A stretch of 64,000 nucleotides of DNA from Lactococcus allomyrinae (GCF_003627095.1 NZ_CP032627.1:1054001-1118000); one strand, 5' to 3'. Positions 53,511-63,447 are shown, counted from the first letter of the stretch. The notes: generated from the letters alone by a model not told the origin. A program made the numbers and translations.

Positions 53511-53900
53511 TTAAGTATTTTCAAAATTTATGCGACTTTTTGTTAATTTTAACTCTTCTTTTCTATGATTTCTTGATAGAAATACTCTGATTTCTCCAGC
53601 ATCGTAGCCAATAAGGAGATGCTTCTCATTGAATGCAATAGGTGCTTTCAGCATCTTAGGATTTTCCAAAATATAATCAATTAATTGGTTCATTGTATAG
53701 ATGTCAAAAGCTTGTTTGTGAACTTTTTTCAAAGAAAATAAATCTTCAAAACCATTATCTGTTAAACTTAAAATCTTAAGAAAATCTTCTCTGGTCAGTT
53801 GTAAAATGGGTTTTAAATCGTACGAGATTTGATGATACTCTAACCACTCTATTGTGCGATAAAAGCCATGATTTTTTGTGTTGTAATAAATATTAATCAT
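53511..53900 (-). CDS. Spx/ArsC family protein lacking the CxxC redox switch
   Basis: 129 residues, the Spx length. The N-terminus reads INIYYNTKNHGFYRTIEWLE where Spx has the redox CxxC; positions 10 and 13 are Asn and Phe. The rest follows the fold (YHQISYDLKPI, LSLTDNGFEDLFSLKK, NPKMLKAPIAFNEKHLLIGYD). Spx proteins bind RNA polymerase alpha to redirect transcription in stress. Without cysteines this paralogue cannot sense thiol oxidation. Lactococci carry several Spx paralogues. Its start overlaps the stop of a small membrane protein gene. Confidence 0.82.
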   Translation of the reverse strand: MINIYYNTKNHGFYRTIEWLEYHQISYDLKPILQLTREDFLKILSLTDNGFEDLFSLKKVHKQAFDIYTMNQLIDYILENPKMLKAPIAFNEKHLLIGYDAGEIRVFLSRNHRKEELKLTKSRINFENT

Positions 53901-54067
53901 GAATTTTCCTTAGTTTCTCGCTTTTTACTTGTTTTTAAATTTCTTACACTAGATTCTTTTTTACGTATTCTGCGGCTCATACTTAGTTGATGCCAGAACA
54001 TCTCGTTGATGCATATAAACAGCATAAGCAAAATGATAAGACAGACGATGATAGTAGTATGATTCAT
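53897..54067 (-). CDS. 56-residue membrane miniprotein coupled to the Spx-like gene
   Basis: A short ORF with AAGGAG 7 bases before the ATG (54065-54067) and a TGA overlapping the Spx-like ATG by 4 bases. The translation starts MNHTTIIVCLIILLMLFICI and continues as NEMFWHQLSMSRRIRKKESS then VRNLKTSKKRETKENS: one membrane helix (about 4-21) and a strongly basic tail that should be cytoplasmic. I do not recognise it. The tight coupling suggests it anchors or regulates the Spx paralogue. Confidence 0.7.
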   Translation of the reverse strand: MNHTTIIVCLIILLMLFICINEMFWHQLSMSRRIRKKESSVRNLKTSKKRETKENS

Positions 54068-54097
54068 GCTCGTTCTCCTTTAAATATAAAATGTGGA

Positions 54098-54138
54098 AAA
54101 ATTCAGCACTCCAGATAAGGTTCAGAGTACTGAATTTT
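54098..54138 (-). terminator. Terminator-like inverted repeat downstream of the ABC ATPase gene
   Basis: AAAATTCAG (54098-54106) pairs with CTGAATTTT (54130-54138), with three more inner pairs. The T run on the minus strand is short. Confidence 0.5.
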
Positions 54139-54179
54139 ATTTTGATTCCCAAGCACAGTTAATCATCAGCTCTTATTTC

Positions 54180-54842
54180 TTATGCCGTCTTTTCAAATTT
54201 TCGATGTTTGAGCGTATAGACAATGTCTGACGCTGCTGCAACATCATTTTCATGAGTAACAATAATCACAACTTTATTATCTTCGTGTGCAATCTTCTTA
54301 AATAATGCTACGATTTGACCTGTTGTTTCTTCGTCAAGGTTTCCTGTTGGCTCATCAGCAATGATGACGTCATGATTGAGCACTAATGCCCTAGCAATTG
54401 CAACTCTTTGTTGCTGACCACCTGAAAGTTTGCTGACAGGTTTGTAGATCAAATCTTCTGTCAGTCCGACTTTACCAAGTGCTTCAACAATCGAAGCTTT
54501 TTCGTTTTCAAACTTTACTGACGAAATCTTAACCGCTGTTTTGACATTTTCGTAAGCACTCATATAAGTTAGTAAGTTGTAAGCTTGGAAAATCGTGCTG
54601 ACAGTTTTTTTGCGATAACTTGTCAGTGTGCTTGCTTTTATTGGTTTATCATCAAAAGTCATTGTCCCTGATTTTGGTGTATCTAGCCCTGCAAGCAAAG
54701 AGAGGAAGGTTGTTTTCCCAGAGCCTGATTGTCCAAGAATAGCATACATTGTACCTTTCTCGAAAGTTTCACTCACATCTTTAAAAAGATACTCCTCTGG
54801 ATTTGTATAATAGTAGGTCAAATTTTCAACTTTTAGTGTCAT
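54180..54842 (-). CDS. MacB/LolD-type ABC transporter ATP-binding protein
   Basis: 220 residues with Walker A GQSGSGKTT, Q-loop TIFQAYNLLTYM, signature LSGGQQQRVAIARA and Walker B VIIADEPTGNLDEE. Spacing and motifs put it in the MacB/LolD/FtsE clade, which powers mechanotransmission rather than bulk transport. It follows the FtsX-like permease gene by about 110 bases; that gap holds the repeat palindrome TGTCAGTACTGACAG (54861-54875). It would couple to the permease and the small accessory protein encoded upstream. Confidence 0.93.
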   Translation of the reverse strand: MTLKVENLTYYYTNPEEYLFKDVSETFEKGTMYAILGQSGSGKTTFLSLLAGLDTPKSGTMTFDDKPIKASTLTSYRKKTVSTIFQAYNLLTYMSAYENVKTAVKISSVKFENEKASIVEALGKVGLTEDLIYKPVSKLSGGQQQRVAIARALVLNHDVIIADEPTGNLDEETTGQIVALFKKIAHEDNKVVIIVTHENDVAAASDIVYTLKHRKFEKTA

Positions 54843-54955
54843 TTTTTTCTCCTGATTCTTTGTCAGTACTGACAGATTTTCTGTCAGTCACTTTTTGCCT
54901 TATGACATCAGTTGGGAAGATAATCCTAGCTGATGAAATCAGTCAAACAAGCCTT

Positions 54956-56449
54956 TTAATTGGTCAGCACTTGTTTTGGATTAAGCCGTAAAATGCCAAT
55001 ACTTGCGAGTCCCACCGCAATCAGTGTAATCAAGATTGCTATTCCAACGAGAAGTAAGATTTCGCTAAATGATGTCTTGATGTTCAATTTTTCAAGCGCT
55101 TGAGTTTGTGCTCTAGATTGTCCAAATCCAAAAGCTCCGCCTGCACGTTCAGCAAATCCGCCACCATTTCCTGATGGTCTTTGCATTTGTCCACTGCCAT
55201 TATTTTCATTGCCATTAGGCATACCATTATTGGTTGTAGTTTGTGTGGTTTCTTGTTTTAGCAGTTGTTGTCCGACTACATTTCCCACAACATTACCTGC
55301 TGCAGAAGCGATACCAACCGATACCACCATTACCATAAATAATTCAAAGAAAAATTGTCCAACAATCTTGAATTTTGATTCACCCAGACTCATCAGAACA
55401 CCGATTTCAAAACGACGTTCACGAACCATGAGCATGACAATGAGTGCAAGAATAATTGCACCAGCTACTGCAACGAGTAAGACAATATTTCTGGCAAAAC
55501 CAGCCACATTATTTAGTGAAGATTTTACATTTTGATAAGCTTGGTCATTTTTGGAAACTTGGAAATTATCATCATTGACAAGTGCATTCGCCTTTTTAAC
55601 AAAGCTGTCAGCATCTGCTGGATTTGTCATTGAATATGTTGCCGTTGAGATTTTACCTGTTGTTGCTTTCATTGCGTTGGCTACTGAAAGCGATGTATAC
55701 ATGGTATTCATGTATTCAATTGATTGCTCTGTTGAACCACTTGTTGTTGTAAAAATACCGACAACGGTCATCTTGTAAGTTTTGCTATTACTATCTTTTA
55801 AAGTAAAAGTTGAGCCAACTTTTAAATCATTTTGACTAGCAAGCGTAGATTCAATAACAACATGATTTGTCCCTTCGTCAGAAGCTGTAATACCTCGTCC
55901 AGAAGTAATCTTGTAGCTGTCAGTAAAGGAAGTCAATGCTGACAGATTATTCGTACCAGAAATAGTAAAATCAGACTGATTACCAAACATTCCGCCACCT
56001 TGACCACCGCCAAAACCGCCACCTGCATTTGAGTTATTTGATGTGCTTGAATCCGACACTTTTGTAATACCAGAATCAGCACTTGCAGATGCAGAATAAG
56101 AAAAACTGTAAGATTTCACACCTGATAAGTCAGCGATTTTTTGCGCTGTACTCTCTGCAATCGTTGGCATTTCAATCTTAAAGTGCTGCCCTTGTGAGTC
56201 ACTACTGCTTGAATCGCTACTTGAACTATTTGAACTTTGAGCTGCTTTAATCACATTTTGCATATTCACTGACAAAGAAACCGTAGCCCCTGCCGCTTTT
56301 TTAGCATTTGCAATTGACGTTCTTGCTGCACTATTAATAATAAGACCTGAAAGTACGAAAATCAAAATTGCTGAAAATGCAATAATCAAAAGTACCGTCC
56401 GTCCAATTTTAGCTTTCGTAAAAAGCCATGCTCGTCTTATAAAATCCAT
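54956..56449 (-). CDS. MacB-like ABC transporter permease (FtsX fold)
   Basis: 497 residues. One N-terminal membrane helix (about 17-40), a ~270-residue extracytoplasmic domain, then three C-terminal helices with the FtsX domain (VMLMVRERRFEIGVLMSLGESK). Two low-complexity inserts stand out: a Ser/Asp run near residue 75 and Gly-rich segments (NAGGGFGGGQGGGMFGNQ near 145, and another at 405-440). The family exports peptides or lipids or senses envelope antibiotics. It lies between the small Gly/Ser-rich anchored protein gene and the ATPase gene. Confidence 0.9.
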   Translation of the reverse strand: MDFIRRAWLFTKAKIGRTVLLIIAFSAILIFVLSGLIINSAARTSIANAKKAAGATVSLSVNMQNVIKAAQSSNSSSSDSSSSDSQGQHFKIEMPTIAESTAQKIADLSGVKSYSFSYSASASADSGITKVSDSSTSNNSNAGGGFGGGQGGGMFGNQSDFTISGTNNLSALTSFTDSYKITSGRGITASDEGTNHVVIESTLASQNDLKVGSTFTLKDSNSKTYKMTVVGIFTTTSGSTEQSIEYMNTMYTSLSVANAMKATTGKISTATYSMTNPADADSFVKKANALVNDDNFQVSKNDQAYQNVKSSLNNVAGFARNIVLLVAVAGAIILALIVMLMVRERRFEIGVLMSLGESKFKIVGQFFFELFMVMVVSVGIASAAGNVVGNVVGQQLLKQETTQTTTNNGMPNGNENNGSGQMQRPSGNGGGFAERAGGAFGFGQSRAQTQALEKLNIKTSFSEILLLVGIAILITLIAVGLASIGILRLNPKQVLTN

Positions 56450-56616
56450 ATATTCCTCATTTCTAACTTTACAGTTTAAATCTTAAAAAATAGAATGTGA
56501 CATCTATCAAAATAATTGTTCATCAGTAAATTTTTAAACACATCAGTTCATTTTCAAAAATTAAAACAATAAAACCAATAATTAACTTAATATCTTTAAA
56601 AATTTCTGAAAAGCAA

Positions 56617-56934
56617 TTAAACCGCCGTTGCAGCTGTACTAGTGTCAACATTTGAAGTTGCTGTGTCATCACTAGAATCCGATGCCCCATTCCCAGAGGT
56701 ACCAGTTGTCGCACCAGTATTCGCATCAGAATTACTATCCGAATTTGAATTTCCACCAAAACCACCCGCTCGGCTACCAAAACGATTTTGCATTTGTTGT
56801 TGGAAGTTTTTTTCTTGTGCAGCAGCGCCTTGACTCTTGCCAATAAAAAAACCTGCTGTAGCACCAACCACCAATGTCAATAACGAAACCCAAATAATTG
56901 CTTTTCCTCTCAAGACCTTTACAATCTTATCCAT
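56617..56934 (-). CDS. Small anchored protein with Gly/Ser/Asn-rich tail, MacB-system partner
   Basis: 105 residues: signal anchor at about 12-32 (AIIWVSLLTLVVGATAGFFIG), a short helical stretch (QEKNFQQQMQNRFGSRAGGF), then a low-complexity extracytoplasmic tail rich in Ser, Asp, Thr and Asn. I do not recognise the family. The tail has the same Gly/Asn/Ser flavour as inserts in the adjacent permease, so the two may interact outside the membrane. It is first in the three-gene set; the ribosome site is AAAGGAAAG. Confidence 0.6.
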   Translation of the reverse strand: MDKIVKVLRGKAIIWVSLLTLVVGATAGFFIGKSQGAAAQEKNFQQQMQNRFGSRAGGFGGNSNSDSNSDANTGATTGTSGNGASDSSDDTATSNVDTSTAATAV

Positions 56935-57175
56935 CTGTCTTTCCTTTCATAAATATGTGAGTCAAATCGCATATAAACAGAGCGTGCAAGCTTAAATTAT
57001 TCTCTTATCTTCTATGCAAATATCCTAAAGCACCTCCACTCTAGGGTAGGAAAATTAACTCATTTCCTAACTTGATGAAAATATTATAAATTTTAAGACT
57101 TAATCACAGCCCAAATCAAACTTAAGCTTTACTGAAAGCACTTTATTATTTATAACTATTTGTATAAATAAAAAA

Positions 57176-57193
57176 ACCTATCAGCTGATAGGT
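57176..57193 (-). terminator. mraY terminator
   Basis: An 18-base perfect palindrome, ACCTATCA-GC-TGATAGGT, with T7 on the minus strand, about 22 bases after the mraY stop. Confidence 0.8.
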
Positions 57194-57215
57194 CCATACT
57201 TAAATTTGTTATAAA

Positions 57216-58208
57216 CTATTGAAAAATAAAGTAAATCCAGAGTGCAACTGCTGATAAAACTGCCGTAAATAACCAGAACACAATATCAATTTTCCACTCA
57301 GACCAACCAGTAGATTTCCCAGAAAATCCACCCAATTCAAAATGATGATGAATCGGTGTCATCCGAAAAATTCTTTTACCTCCTGTTTTCTTGAAATAAG
57401 CGACTTGCAGCATAACAGATAAGGTCTCAATGACATATACCGCACCAATCAGAACCAGTGTCCACTCTGCATGAAGTAAAATTGAAATAATCGCCAAAAA
57501 TCCACCTAAAGCTAAACTTCCGACATCACCCATAAAAATCTTCGCTGGCTTATGATTAAAGAAAAAGAACCCAATTAAACTACCAACTACAGATAAAATA
57601 ATCAACAAAATATCATATTGATGATGTGCAACTGCAATAATTGCATAGGCCGTTAATGAAATCGCCACAGTGATTGAAGCTAATCCATCAATTCCATCCG
57701 TCAAATTTACAGCATTAGACCAACCAACCAACCAGATAATGATGAAGATTGAAAAGAAAATACCTAAATCCAATTTCCAACCTAAAATATTCAGCACATT
57801 TGTACTTGCCTCATGATTATAGATTAAAAATGAAACAATCCCAATGACAATCTGAGCCAACATCTTTTGTTTTGCAGTTAGTCCTTCATTGATTTGTTTG
57901 AATACTTTCAAGAAATCATCCAAGAATCCAATGACAGCGTACATTGCGAAAACCCACCACGCAGTAATGAATCCTGAAGTAAAACGACCAAAAATCAATG
58001 CAACAATAAGTGAAACAAGCAAAGAAACAACAACGAATACGAAACCACCCATTGTAGGTGTTCCAGCCTTGCTAGCGTGTTGCTTCACATCTTCAAGCGT
58101 AGGCTGGCCTCCTAGTTTTTTCTTATGGAAAAACATAATGAAGCGAGGAATTCCAATCATCGTTAAAATCATTGAAATCACTCCAGCCCCTATTCCATTC
58201 AATAACAT
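57216..58208 (-). CDS. mraY: Phospho-N-acetylmuramoyl-pentapeptide-transferase
   Basis: 330 residues with about ten membrane helices. Signature sites are present: the DDxxK motif in [23 protein letters not shown] with catalytic Asp, [11 protein letters not shown] and the His-rich loop [11 protein letters not shown]. MraY transfers phospho-MurNAc-pentapeptide to undecaprenyl phosphate, making lipid I. It is the last gene of the rsmH-ftsL-pbpX-mraY cluster, 225 bases after pbpX. Confidence 0.97.
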   Translation of the reverse strand: MLLNGIGAGVISMILTMIGIPRFIMFFHKKKLGGQPTLEDVKQHASKAGTPTMGGFVFVVVSLLVSLIVALIFGRFTSGFITAWWVFAMYAVIGFLDDFLKVFKQINEGLTAKQKMLAQIVIGIVSFLIYNHEASTNVLNILGWKLDLGIFFSIFIIIWLVGWSNAVNLTDGIDGLASITVAISLTAYAIIAVAHHQYDILLIILSVVGSLIGFFFFNHKPAKIFMGDVGSLALGGFLAIISILLHAEWTLVLIGAVYVIETLSVMLQVAYFKKTGGKRIFRMTPIHHHFELGGFSGKSTGWSEWKIDIVFWLFTAVLSAVALWIYFIFQ

Positions 58209-58433
58209 CTTTTTCTCCTAATTTTAATTTAACCCTACCTAATAGCAATTCAAATTCATTTTTTAATCAGCTTTACTTTCAAACTTAAAATCGCCTAAAT
58301 TAGGCTAAGCAATCCTTTATAACAAAGGAATACCTATCCTACAGACTAACAAATCTTCTTAAAGTTAGTCGTCTATTTTTGTAGAGTTGCACTTGAGTCC
58401 CTATAATTTTTCACACTCAAGTCTAATTAATCA

Positions 58434-60722
58434 CTATGTTCCCATTTTCACGGTTAGTGACTGACCTTTCTTAGCACTTGTGACTGCTCCTATGCTCTGT
58501 GTTTGAACATGATTACCAGAACCTTCATACGTTACTTTCAAATCGTACCATTTTGCTAACTGCTCTACCTCATCTTTGGACCAATCATACATATCTGGCA
58601 TTGATTGATTCTTATCATCAGTCAATAAGAGCACCCTAGTATTAGCAGAAACTTTTTCTCCAGCAGCAATTGATTGAGCTGTAATTTTTGTTCCAGACCC
58701 TACTATAACTGGGTTAAGTACTGTTCGACGTAAGCTGTCTGATGTTTCTCCAGGGTCAGCTCCTTTGTAGTCAGAAAGTGTCACTTTACCTGCCTTATCT
58801 GTATTGTCAACAGTGTTTAACTCGCTCTTTTTACTCTCTGCTTGAGTAAGAAGGGGATTAGCTACACGAGCAATATACTTCAAAGTCCACGGCTCAGATG
58901 GGATTTTAACATTCATATAGAAAATAAAATCAGGATTCTTCGGTGGATACATTACAACTGCAGAATAAAGATAGTCCTGTGAACCATCCATATATCCTCC
59001 TGTTGTTGATGCAATCTGTGCAGTACCTGTTTTAACAGCAGCAGGTTGACCATTTACCATAAATAGAGGCCCTGGAGAGATATTCTCATCTGGATCTCCA
59101 GTAGTAGAATATGATGTTCCATAAACAGGGTCGGTATTTACATCCACCATCAAATCACGAACTTTAGTCACAGAAGCATTAGAAACTGGATGACCAATGA
59201 TTTCTTTTTCAGATTGTAAGGTAGTTTTTGTATTAGGATCATAAATCTTGTTCACGATGTGCGGTTCAAGCATTGTACCATTACCCGCAATTGCCGTCCA
59301 ACCTCTAATTAGCTGAATCGGAGTCACAGCAATCCCTTGGCCAAAGGCTGATTGGATTTGTGATACTAGATTGGCTGAAGGAAGAGAACCAGGCACTTCG
59401 CCATCTAGACCTGCACGTGTTTTCAAACCAAACTTGAATTTGTTAAGATAACTATCCCACAAACTATTTCCCATATTCATTTCGATTCTACTCATCCCAA
59501 TATTTGAAGACATTGCAAAACCTTGAGCATAGTTGACAACTTCAGGTAAAGTATAGCTCTTATTTTCTGTCACATCCCAGTCATTAATAGTCGCATCATA
59601 AACCTGCAATTTACGTTGATAAGTTGCATTAAGATCAACTTTATTACTATCCAACGCTGATGCCATCAAGAATGTTTTCATGACGGAACCTGGCTCGAAT
59701 GCCGACTGAGAGAGCAAACTATTCCAAGTAAAGTTTTTTTGTTTTTCAGCAGTGTTAATCGTTGTAGGAGTATAGGTAGGACGCTGACTCGTTGCTAAAA
59801 TCTCCCCTGTATGGGCATCAACTAATGTCGCCTCAAGTGTTTGGGCTCCTGTATCTTGTACCGCCGCATCCATCCGTGTTTCTAGCGTTTGTTGCAATGG
59901 GGCTGATAAAGTTGTGTATACATCTTGTCCATTTTTTACAGGTTTGATTACCTTGGTTGTACCTGGAATTGGGCGTCCAAGAATATCTTTTTGATAGGTT
60001 TCAACACCGTTTTTACCACTTAAAATGCTGTTAAAAGCTTTTTCTAAGCCCATATCTCCCTTAAGAGTCTGAGAAGTGGTAGAATCATCGGGACGTGCGA
60101 TTCCGATAAACTGTGATGCAAAATTTCCTAAAGGGTAAGAACGACTCCCTTGCTCCGAGAATCCAATTCCGACAAGTTTTTCATCGTCTGCGGACTTTCT
60201 CAAAGCTTGCATTTTTTGCAATGAAATGTTTGAACCTTTGCTTCCAAACTGGACTTGTTTCAGTTTGGAATGAAGTTGGCTATCAATTAGAGTACGGTCA
60301 ATGCCTAAATTTTTATTCAGAAAATCTTCAATTTTGGAAAATTCGGCACTATCTGCATAAAGCTTATTACCATTTGCATCCTTTTGTGACTTATCAAGGA
60401 CAACAAAAATTGTATAAGTACTTGAATCTACCGCAATCGGAGTACCATTTCTATCATAAATCGTTCCGCGTGTAGCTGGCACATTAATTGTACTCTCATA
60501 ATTGCTTGTTGCCATAACCTTTAGGTTAGTATCTCCCACATGATTGACTGTAATCAGCCAAACAAAGCGAAATATAAAAATCGTAAACAAAGCAATAGCT
60601 AGGAAAAAGAGGCTCTTACCTACATGTTTACGATTTCTTTCTGGCCCTAAATTAGTTCTTTTTGCATTTCTTGATATTTTTCTAAACGGAAAAGAGAATA
60701 ATTTCTTAAAAAATTTTATCAT
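58434..60722 (-). CDS. pbpX: Penicillin-binding protein 2X (class B transpeptidase with PASTA domains)
   Basis: 762 residues. N-terminal cytoplasmic tail and membrane anchor (about 38-58), a dimerisation domain, the transpeptidase domain with S346-V-M-K349, S405-S-N and K564-T-G, and two C-terminal PASTA domains (from about 630). It cross-links septal peptidoglycan with FtsW during division. The gene start overlaps the ftsL stop (ATGA). Hairpin-forming repeats follow the stop (58340-58430), in the gap before mraY. Confidence 0.96.
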   Translation of the reverse strand: MIKFFKKLFSFPFRKISRNAKRTNLGPERNRKHVGKSLFFLAIALFTIFIFRFVWLITVNHVGDTNLKVMATSNYESTINVPATRGTIYDRNGTPIAVDSSTYTIFVVLDKSQKDANGNKLYADSAEFSKIEDFLNKNLGIDRTLIDSQLHSKLKQVQFGSKGSNISLQKMQALRKSADDEKLVGIGFSEQGSRSYPLGNFASQFIGIARPDDSTTSQTLKGDMGLEKAFNSILSGKNGVETYQKDILGRPIPGTTKVIKPVKNGQDVYTTLSAPLQQTLETRMDAAVQDTGAQTLEATLVDAHTGEILATSQRPTYTPTTINTAEKQKNFTWNSLLSQSAFEPGSVMKTFLMASALDSNKVDLNATYQRKLQVYDATINDWDVTENKSYTLPEVVNYAQGFAMSSNIGMSRIEMNMGNSLWDSYLNKFKFGLKTRAGLDGEVPGSLPSANLVSQIQSAFGQGIAVTPIQLIRGWTAIAGNGTMLEPHIVNKIYDPNTKTTLQSEKEIIGHPVSNASVTKVRDLMVDVNTDPVYGTSYSTTGDPDENISPGPLFMVNGQPAAVKTGTAQIASTTGGYMDGSQDYLYSAVVMYPPKNPDFIFYMNVKIPSEPWTLKYIARVANPLLTQAESKKSELNTVDNTDKAGKVTLSDYKGADPGETSDSLRRTVLNPVIVGSGTKITAQSIAAGEKVSANTRVLLLTDDKNQSMPDMYDWSKDEVEQLAKWYDLKVTYEGSGNHVQTQSIGAVTSAKKGQSLTVKMGT

Positions 60723-61099
60723 TTTGTTGCTTTCAATTCATTAGAAGGATCTTGTTTCATTCCTGCTTTATTTGCAGTATCTATTACTCGATTTGGTGAA
60801 GCTAAGTCTAATATTTGTTGATCGTATTCGGAACTTTTTGTTGTCTGCTCAGAAATTTGAGATTTTATCGTCATCGTATTATCCTGAACTTCAAGTGTCT
60901 TTGTCTTCACATATAACAGTCCAACAGCCAACACTAAAGCGGCAACTACCATCGCCAAGTAGAATACCTTTTCAACACCACTAAATTTTTTAAACTTACT
61001 TGCTAGAACTTCTGGAGCAAGAGAATTTTTATCAATGAGATAACTATCTTTCTTCGCCGCAGTTTCTATATCAAAGTACTCTTTCGGCTGTGCTGCCAT
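60719..61099 (-). CDS. ftsL: Cell division protein FtsL
   Basis: 126 residues with the FtsL plan: cytoplasmic N-terminus, one membrane helix (about 45-65, VFYLAMVVAALVLAVGLLYV), then a short extracytoplasmic leucine-zipper-like coil (TKTLEVQDNTMTIKSQISEQ). Sequence conservation is low for the family, so location between rsmH and pbpX is key evidence. FtsL bridges FtsB/DivIC and the FtsW-PBP pair. It overlaps pbpX by 4 bases. Confidence 0.92.
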   Translation of the reverse strand: MAAQPKEYFDIETAAKKDSYLIDKNSLAPEVLASKFKKFSGVEKVFYLAMVVAALVLAVGLLYVKTKTLEVQDNTMTIKSQISEQTTKSSEYDQQILDLASPNRVIDTANKAGMKQDPSNELKATK

Positions 61100-61198
61100 G
61101 TTTCTTCACCTACTTTATTTTATATCGTGCAATTTAAACTTGATAAGCGATCCCTAATCAGTTGCTGAGAAAGAACTCCTCAACAATAACAGCTCACT

Positions 61199-62140
61199 TT
61201 AATCTCGTTGTTTTTGTGCAACACGAAGTTTGGCACTATGTGCCCTATTGTTGGACTCAAGTTCATCTTCAGTTGCAATTACTGGTTTGCGATTAACCAG
61301 TTTGAGTTTAGCTTCCATTTCTTTGGGAAGCATAGGCAACCCTTTCGGAACATTTACCGTGCTATATTCTTTAAATATATTTTTTGTTAAACGATCTTCA
61401 AGTGAATGAAAAGTGATGACGGAAATCCGCCCTCCCACTTTCAACAAGTCTATTGCTTGTTCAATTGATTCTTCTGCTGCTCCAAGTTCATCATTAACTT
61501 CTATTCTGATGGCTTGAAAAATTCGCTTAGCAGGATGCCCTTTTTTCTTTAATTCTTTTTGAGGAAGTGCTGATTTAATTAAATCAGCAAGTTCTATTGT
61601 AGATTCAATAGGTTTATTTTTTCTTGCTTGTTCAATCTTACGCGCAATTTGTTTAGAAAATTTATCTTCACCGTAGCGAAAGAAAATTCGAACCAAATCT
61701 TCATAAGAATAACCGTTGACAACTTCATATGCCGAGAGTTGTTGCATTTGATTCATTCGCATATCTAAACGTGCCTCTTTTTTATAAGAAAAACCACGCT
61801 TGCTATCGTCAAACTGTGGACTGGAAACTCCTAAATCATATAAGATTCCGTCAATTTTTGTGATTCCTAGATCAGCAAGTACTGATTTTAAGTAACGAAA
61901 GTTACTCTTCACTAGTGTTACTTTATTTTCAATAAGCTGTGTTTTAAGACGAATTTTCGCATTTTCATGAGCGGTTTCGTCTTGGTCAAAAGCGTACAAA
62001 TGACCTGTGGTAAGTTTACTCAAAAGATATTCACTATGCCCTGCACCACCTAATGTAGCATCAACGTAAATTCCATTGGGCTTGACCTCAAGCATATCTA
62101 CGGTTTCATGTAATAGGACTGTATCGTGCTTGAATTCCAT
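61199..62140 (-). CDS. rsmH: 16S rRNA (cytosine-1402-N4)-methyltransferase
   Basis: 313 residues, full length. The SAM-binding site [18 protein letters not shown], the [22 protein letters not shown] loop and the [17 protein letters not shown] catalytic segment are all clear. RsmH methylates C1402 in the ribosomal P site. It opens the division cluster. The ATG at 62140 lacks a close ribosome site; AAGGAGG lies 20 bases upstream, next to an in-frame ATG that reads only three codons before a TAG. Confidence 0.97.
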   Translation of the reverse strand: MEFKHDTVLLHETVDMLEVKPNGIYVDATLGGAGHSEYLLSKLTTGHLYAFDQDETAHENAKIRLKTQLIENKVTLVKSNFRYLKSVLADLGITKIDGILYDLGVSSPQFDDSKRGFSYKKEARLDMRMNQMQQLSAYEVVNGYSYEDLVRIFFRYGEDKFSKQIARKIEQARKNKPIESTIELADLIKSALPQKELKKKGHPAKRIFQAIRIEVNDELGAAEESIEQAIDLLKVGGRISVITFHSLEDRLTKNIFKEYSTVNVPKGLPMLPKEMEAKLKLVNRKPVIATEDELESNNRAHSAKLRVAQKQRD

Positions 62141-62373
62141 AGTTTTTGGCTAAGCTGCCATTCCTCCTTGTATACTTACTGTTTATTATATCACTTTTTT
62201 GTTATTTTTGTAGTGGTTTACACAAATTGTAAATAAAATATTTATTTTTTGAGTGCTGAACAACTCGCAAATACTTGATATTACTCGATTTTATCCTCTA
62301 TGATATTTTTTCTGTCAATTGATTGACAGACAGTGTAAACAAATCACATTATTACATTATACCAACAGCAACT

Positions 62374-62404
62374 AAAAATAGACTGAAGTCATCAGTCTAT
62401 TTTT
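62374..62404 (-). terminator. Terminator overlapping the stop of the tandem DUF805 gene
   Basis: AAAAATAGACTGA (62374-62386) pairs with TCAGTCTATTTTT (62392-62404), a 13-bp stem; the upstream arm on the minus strand includes the stop codon. Confidence 0.85.
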
Positions 62405-63333
62405 CTAAATATTAGTGTTTTTTCTTCTGTTGCTAGTTCATCCGATTTCATCATTTCTACACTAAATATTGCTATGATGAGAATCATTATCAGTAGGAAT
62501 AATAGATAGTTGATAAGGTCATAGTGATTCACCCCATAGCTTAAATCAATAATTTTCCATAGGATTACCTTAAAAATTACTATCGCACCTATGCCACCCA
62601 GAAGAGTAGCAATTGCAAAATTTGTCAAACCAGCATCACGCAAACGACGAATATGTACTGTAAGTTGTGGGAAGAATAAGCCGATAACGTAAATAACAAG
62701 AATGAATTCCATCACTTCTGTTCCTACAAAAATTTGTCCAAAAATGAGCTGATCTAACGCTTTATTCATAACAAAAAATATAATAAACAAAATTCCAAAA
62801 ATCGCAAAAACAAGCTGTGTCCACCAAAAACTTCTTCTACTTGTACGTCCTGAAAAAGAGAAATAGCCTCGGAAATAATACTTTAAAGCACGTAAGATTC
62901 CAATTTTTCCCTTGTCATCCAGTACAACATTTTTTCTTTTTGGAGCTATAAACTCTGGAATTTCTGCCTTATCTTTTGAGTGAGGAAGAAGATTTAAGAC
63001 CAATAGTACAAAGCTCCCTAGAATAGGGATAAAGTTAAGAAATATCAGACCATAAGCAAGTCCTGCATCTCTTAATCTCCTAACCGTCATTGAGATAAAG
63101 GGAACCAAAGTTACCAGAAAATAAATCCATAATAACAACAGGAAAAAGTAAGAGAGCGCAGTCAAAACGTTAGGAAGGACGGGGTGACCTATATGAGCGA
63201 AAATTTGATATCCTGCATAGAAAAATATCAAAAAGATAATTTGGACAAACGTGGCTAACCAGAAATCTTTCCTTGTTGTTCGCTCTCGAAAACTGCCGTA
63301 TCCTGTCCAAAATTTTTTGTAAGCTTGAAGCAC
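62392..63333 (-). CDS. Membrane protein with two tandem DUF805 domains
   Basis: 313 residues. Each half begins with a family-type start (YKKFWTGYGSFRERTTRKDFWLA and LKYYFRGYFSFSGRTSRRSFWWT) and contains the RRLRDAGL signature (about residues 85 and 230), with about four membrane helices per half. The protein therefore arose by domain duplication. DUF805 proteins are inner-membrane proteins of unknown function. The gene next upstream encodes a single-domain paralogue. Confidence 0.88.
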   Translation of the reverse strand: MLQAYKKFWTGYGSFRERTTRKDFWLATFVQIIFLIFFYAGYQIFAHIGHPVLPNVLTALSYFFLLLLWIYFLVTLVPFISMTVRRLRDAGLAYGLIFLNFIPILGSFVLLVLNLLPHSKDKAEIPEFIAPKRKNVVLDDKGKIGILRALKYYFRGYFSFSGRTSRRSFWWTQLVFAIFGILFIIFFVMNKALDQLIFGQIFVGTEVMEFILVIYVIGLFFPQLTVHIRRLRDAGLTNFAIATLLGGIGAIVIFKVILWKIIDLSYGVNHYDLINYLLFLLIMILIIAIFSVEMMKSDELATEEKTLIFRKID

Positions 63334-63447
63334 TTAAATTTCTCCTTCTTGTAAAACATACTCGTTTCGCTTCAAAATCATATATGATTTTATACCAATA
63401 CTATTTAAGAAAATGCAGCACATTTTAGTGAATTCAGTCTAGAAAGT

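Noticed and set aside
53961-54152. 63-codon minus-strand ORF near the Spx-like gene
   Set aside because: It overlaps the better-supported 56-residue ORF in another frame, which has a good ribosome site and couples to the Spx-like start.
56523-56867. 114-codon minus-strand ORF overlapping the small Gly/Ser protein gene
   Set aside because: The other frame has a clear signal anchor and ribosome site; this one is Val/Leu/Gln-rich shadow.
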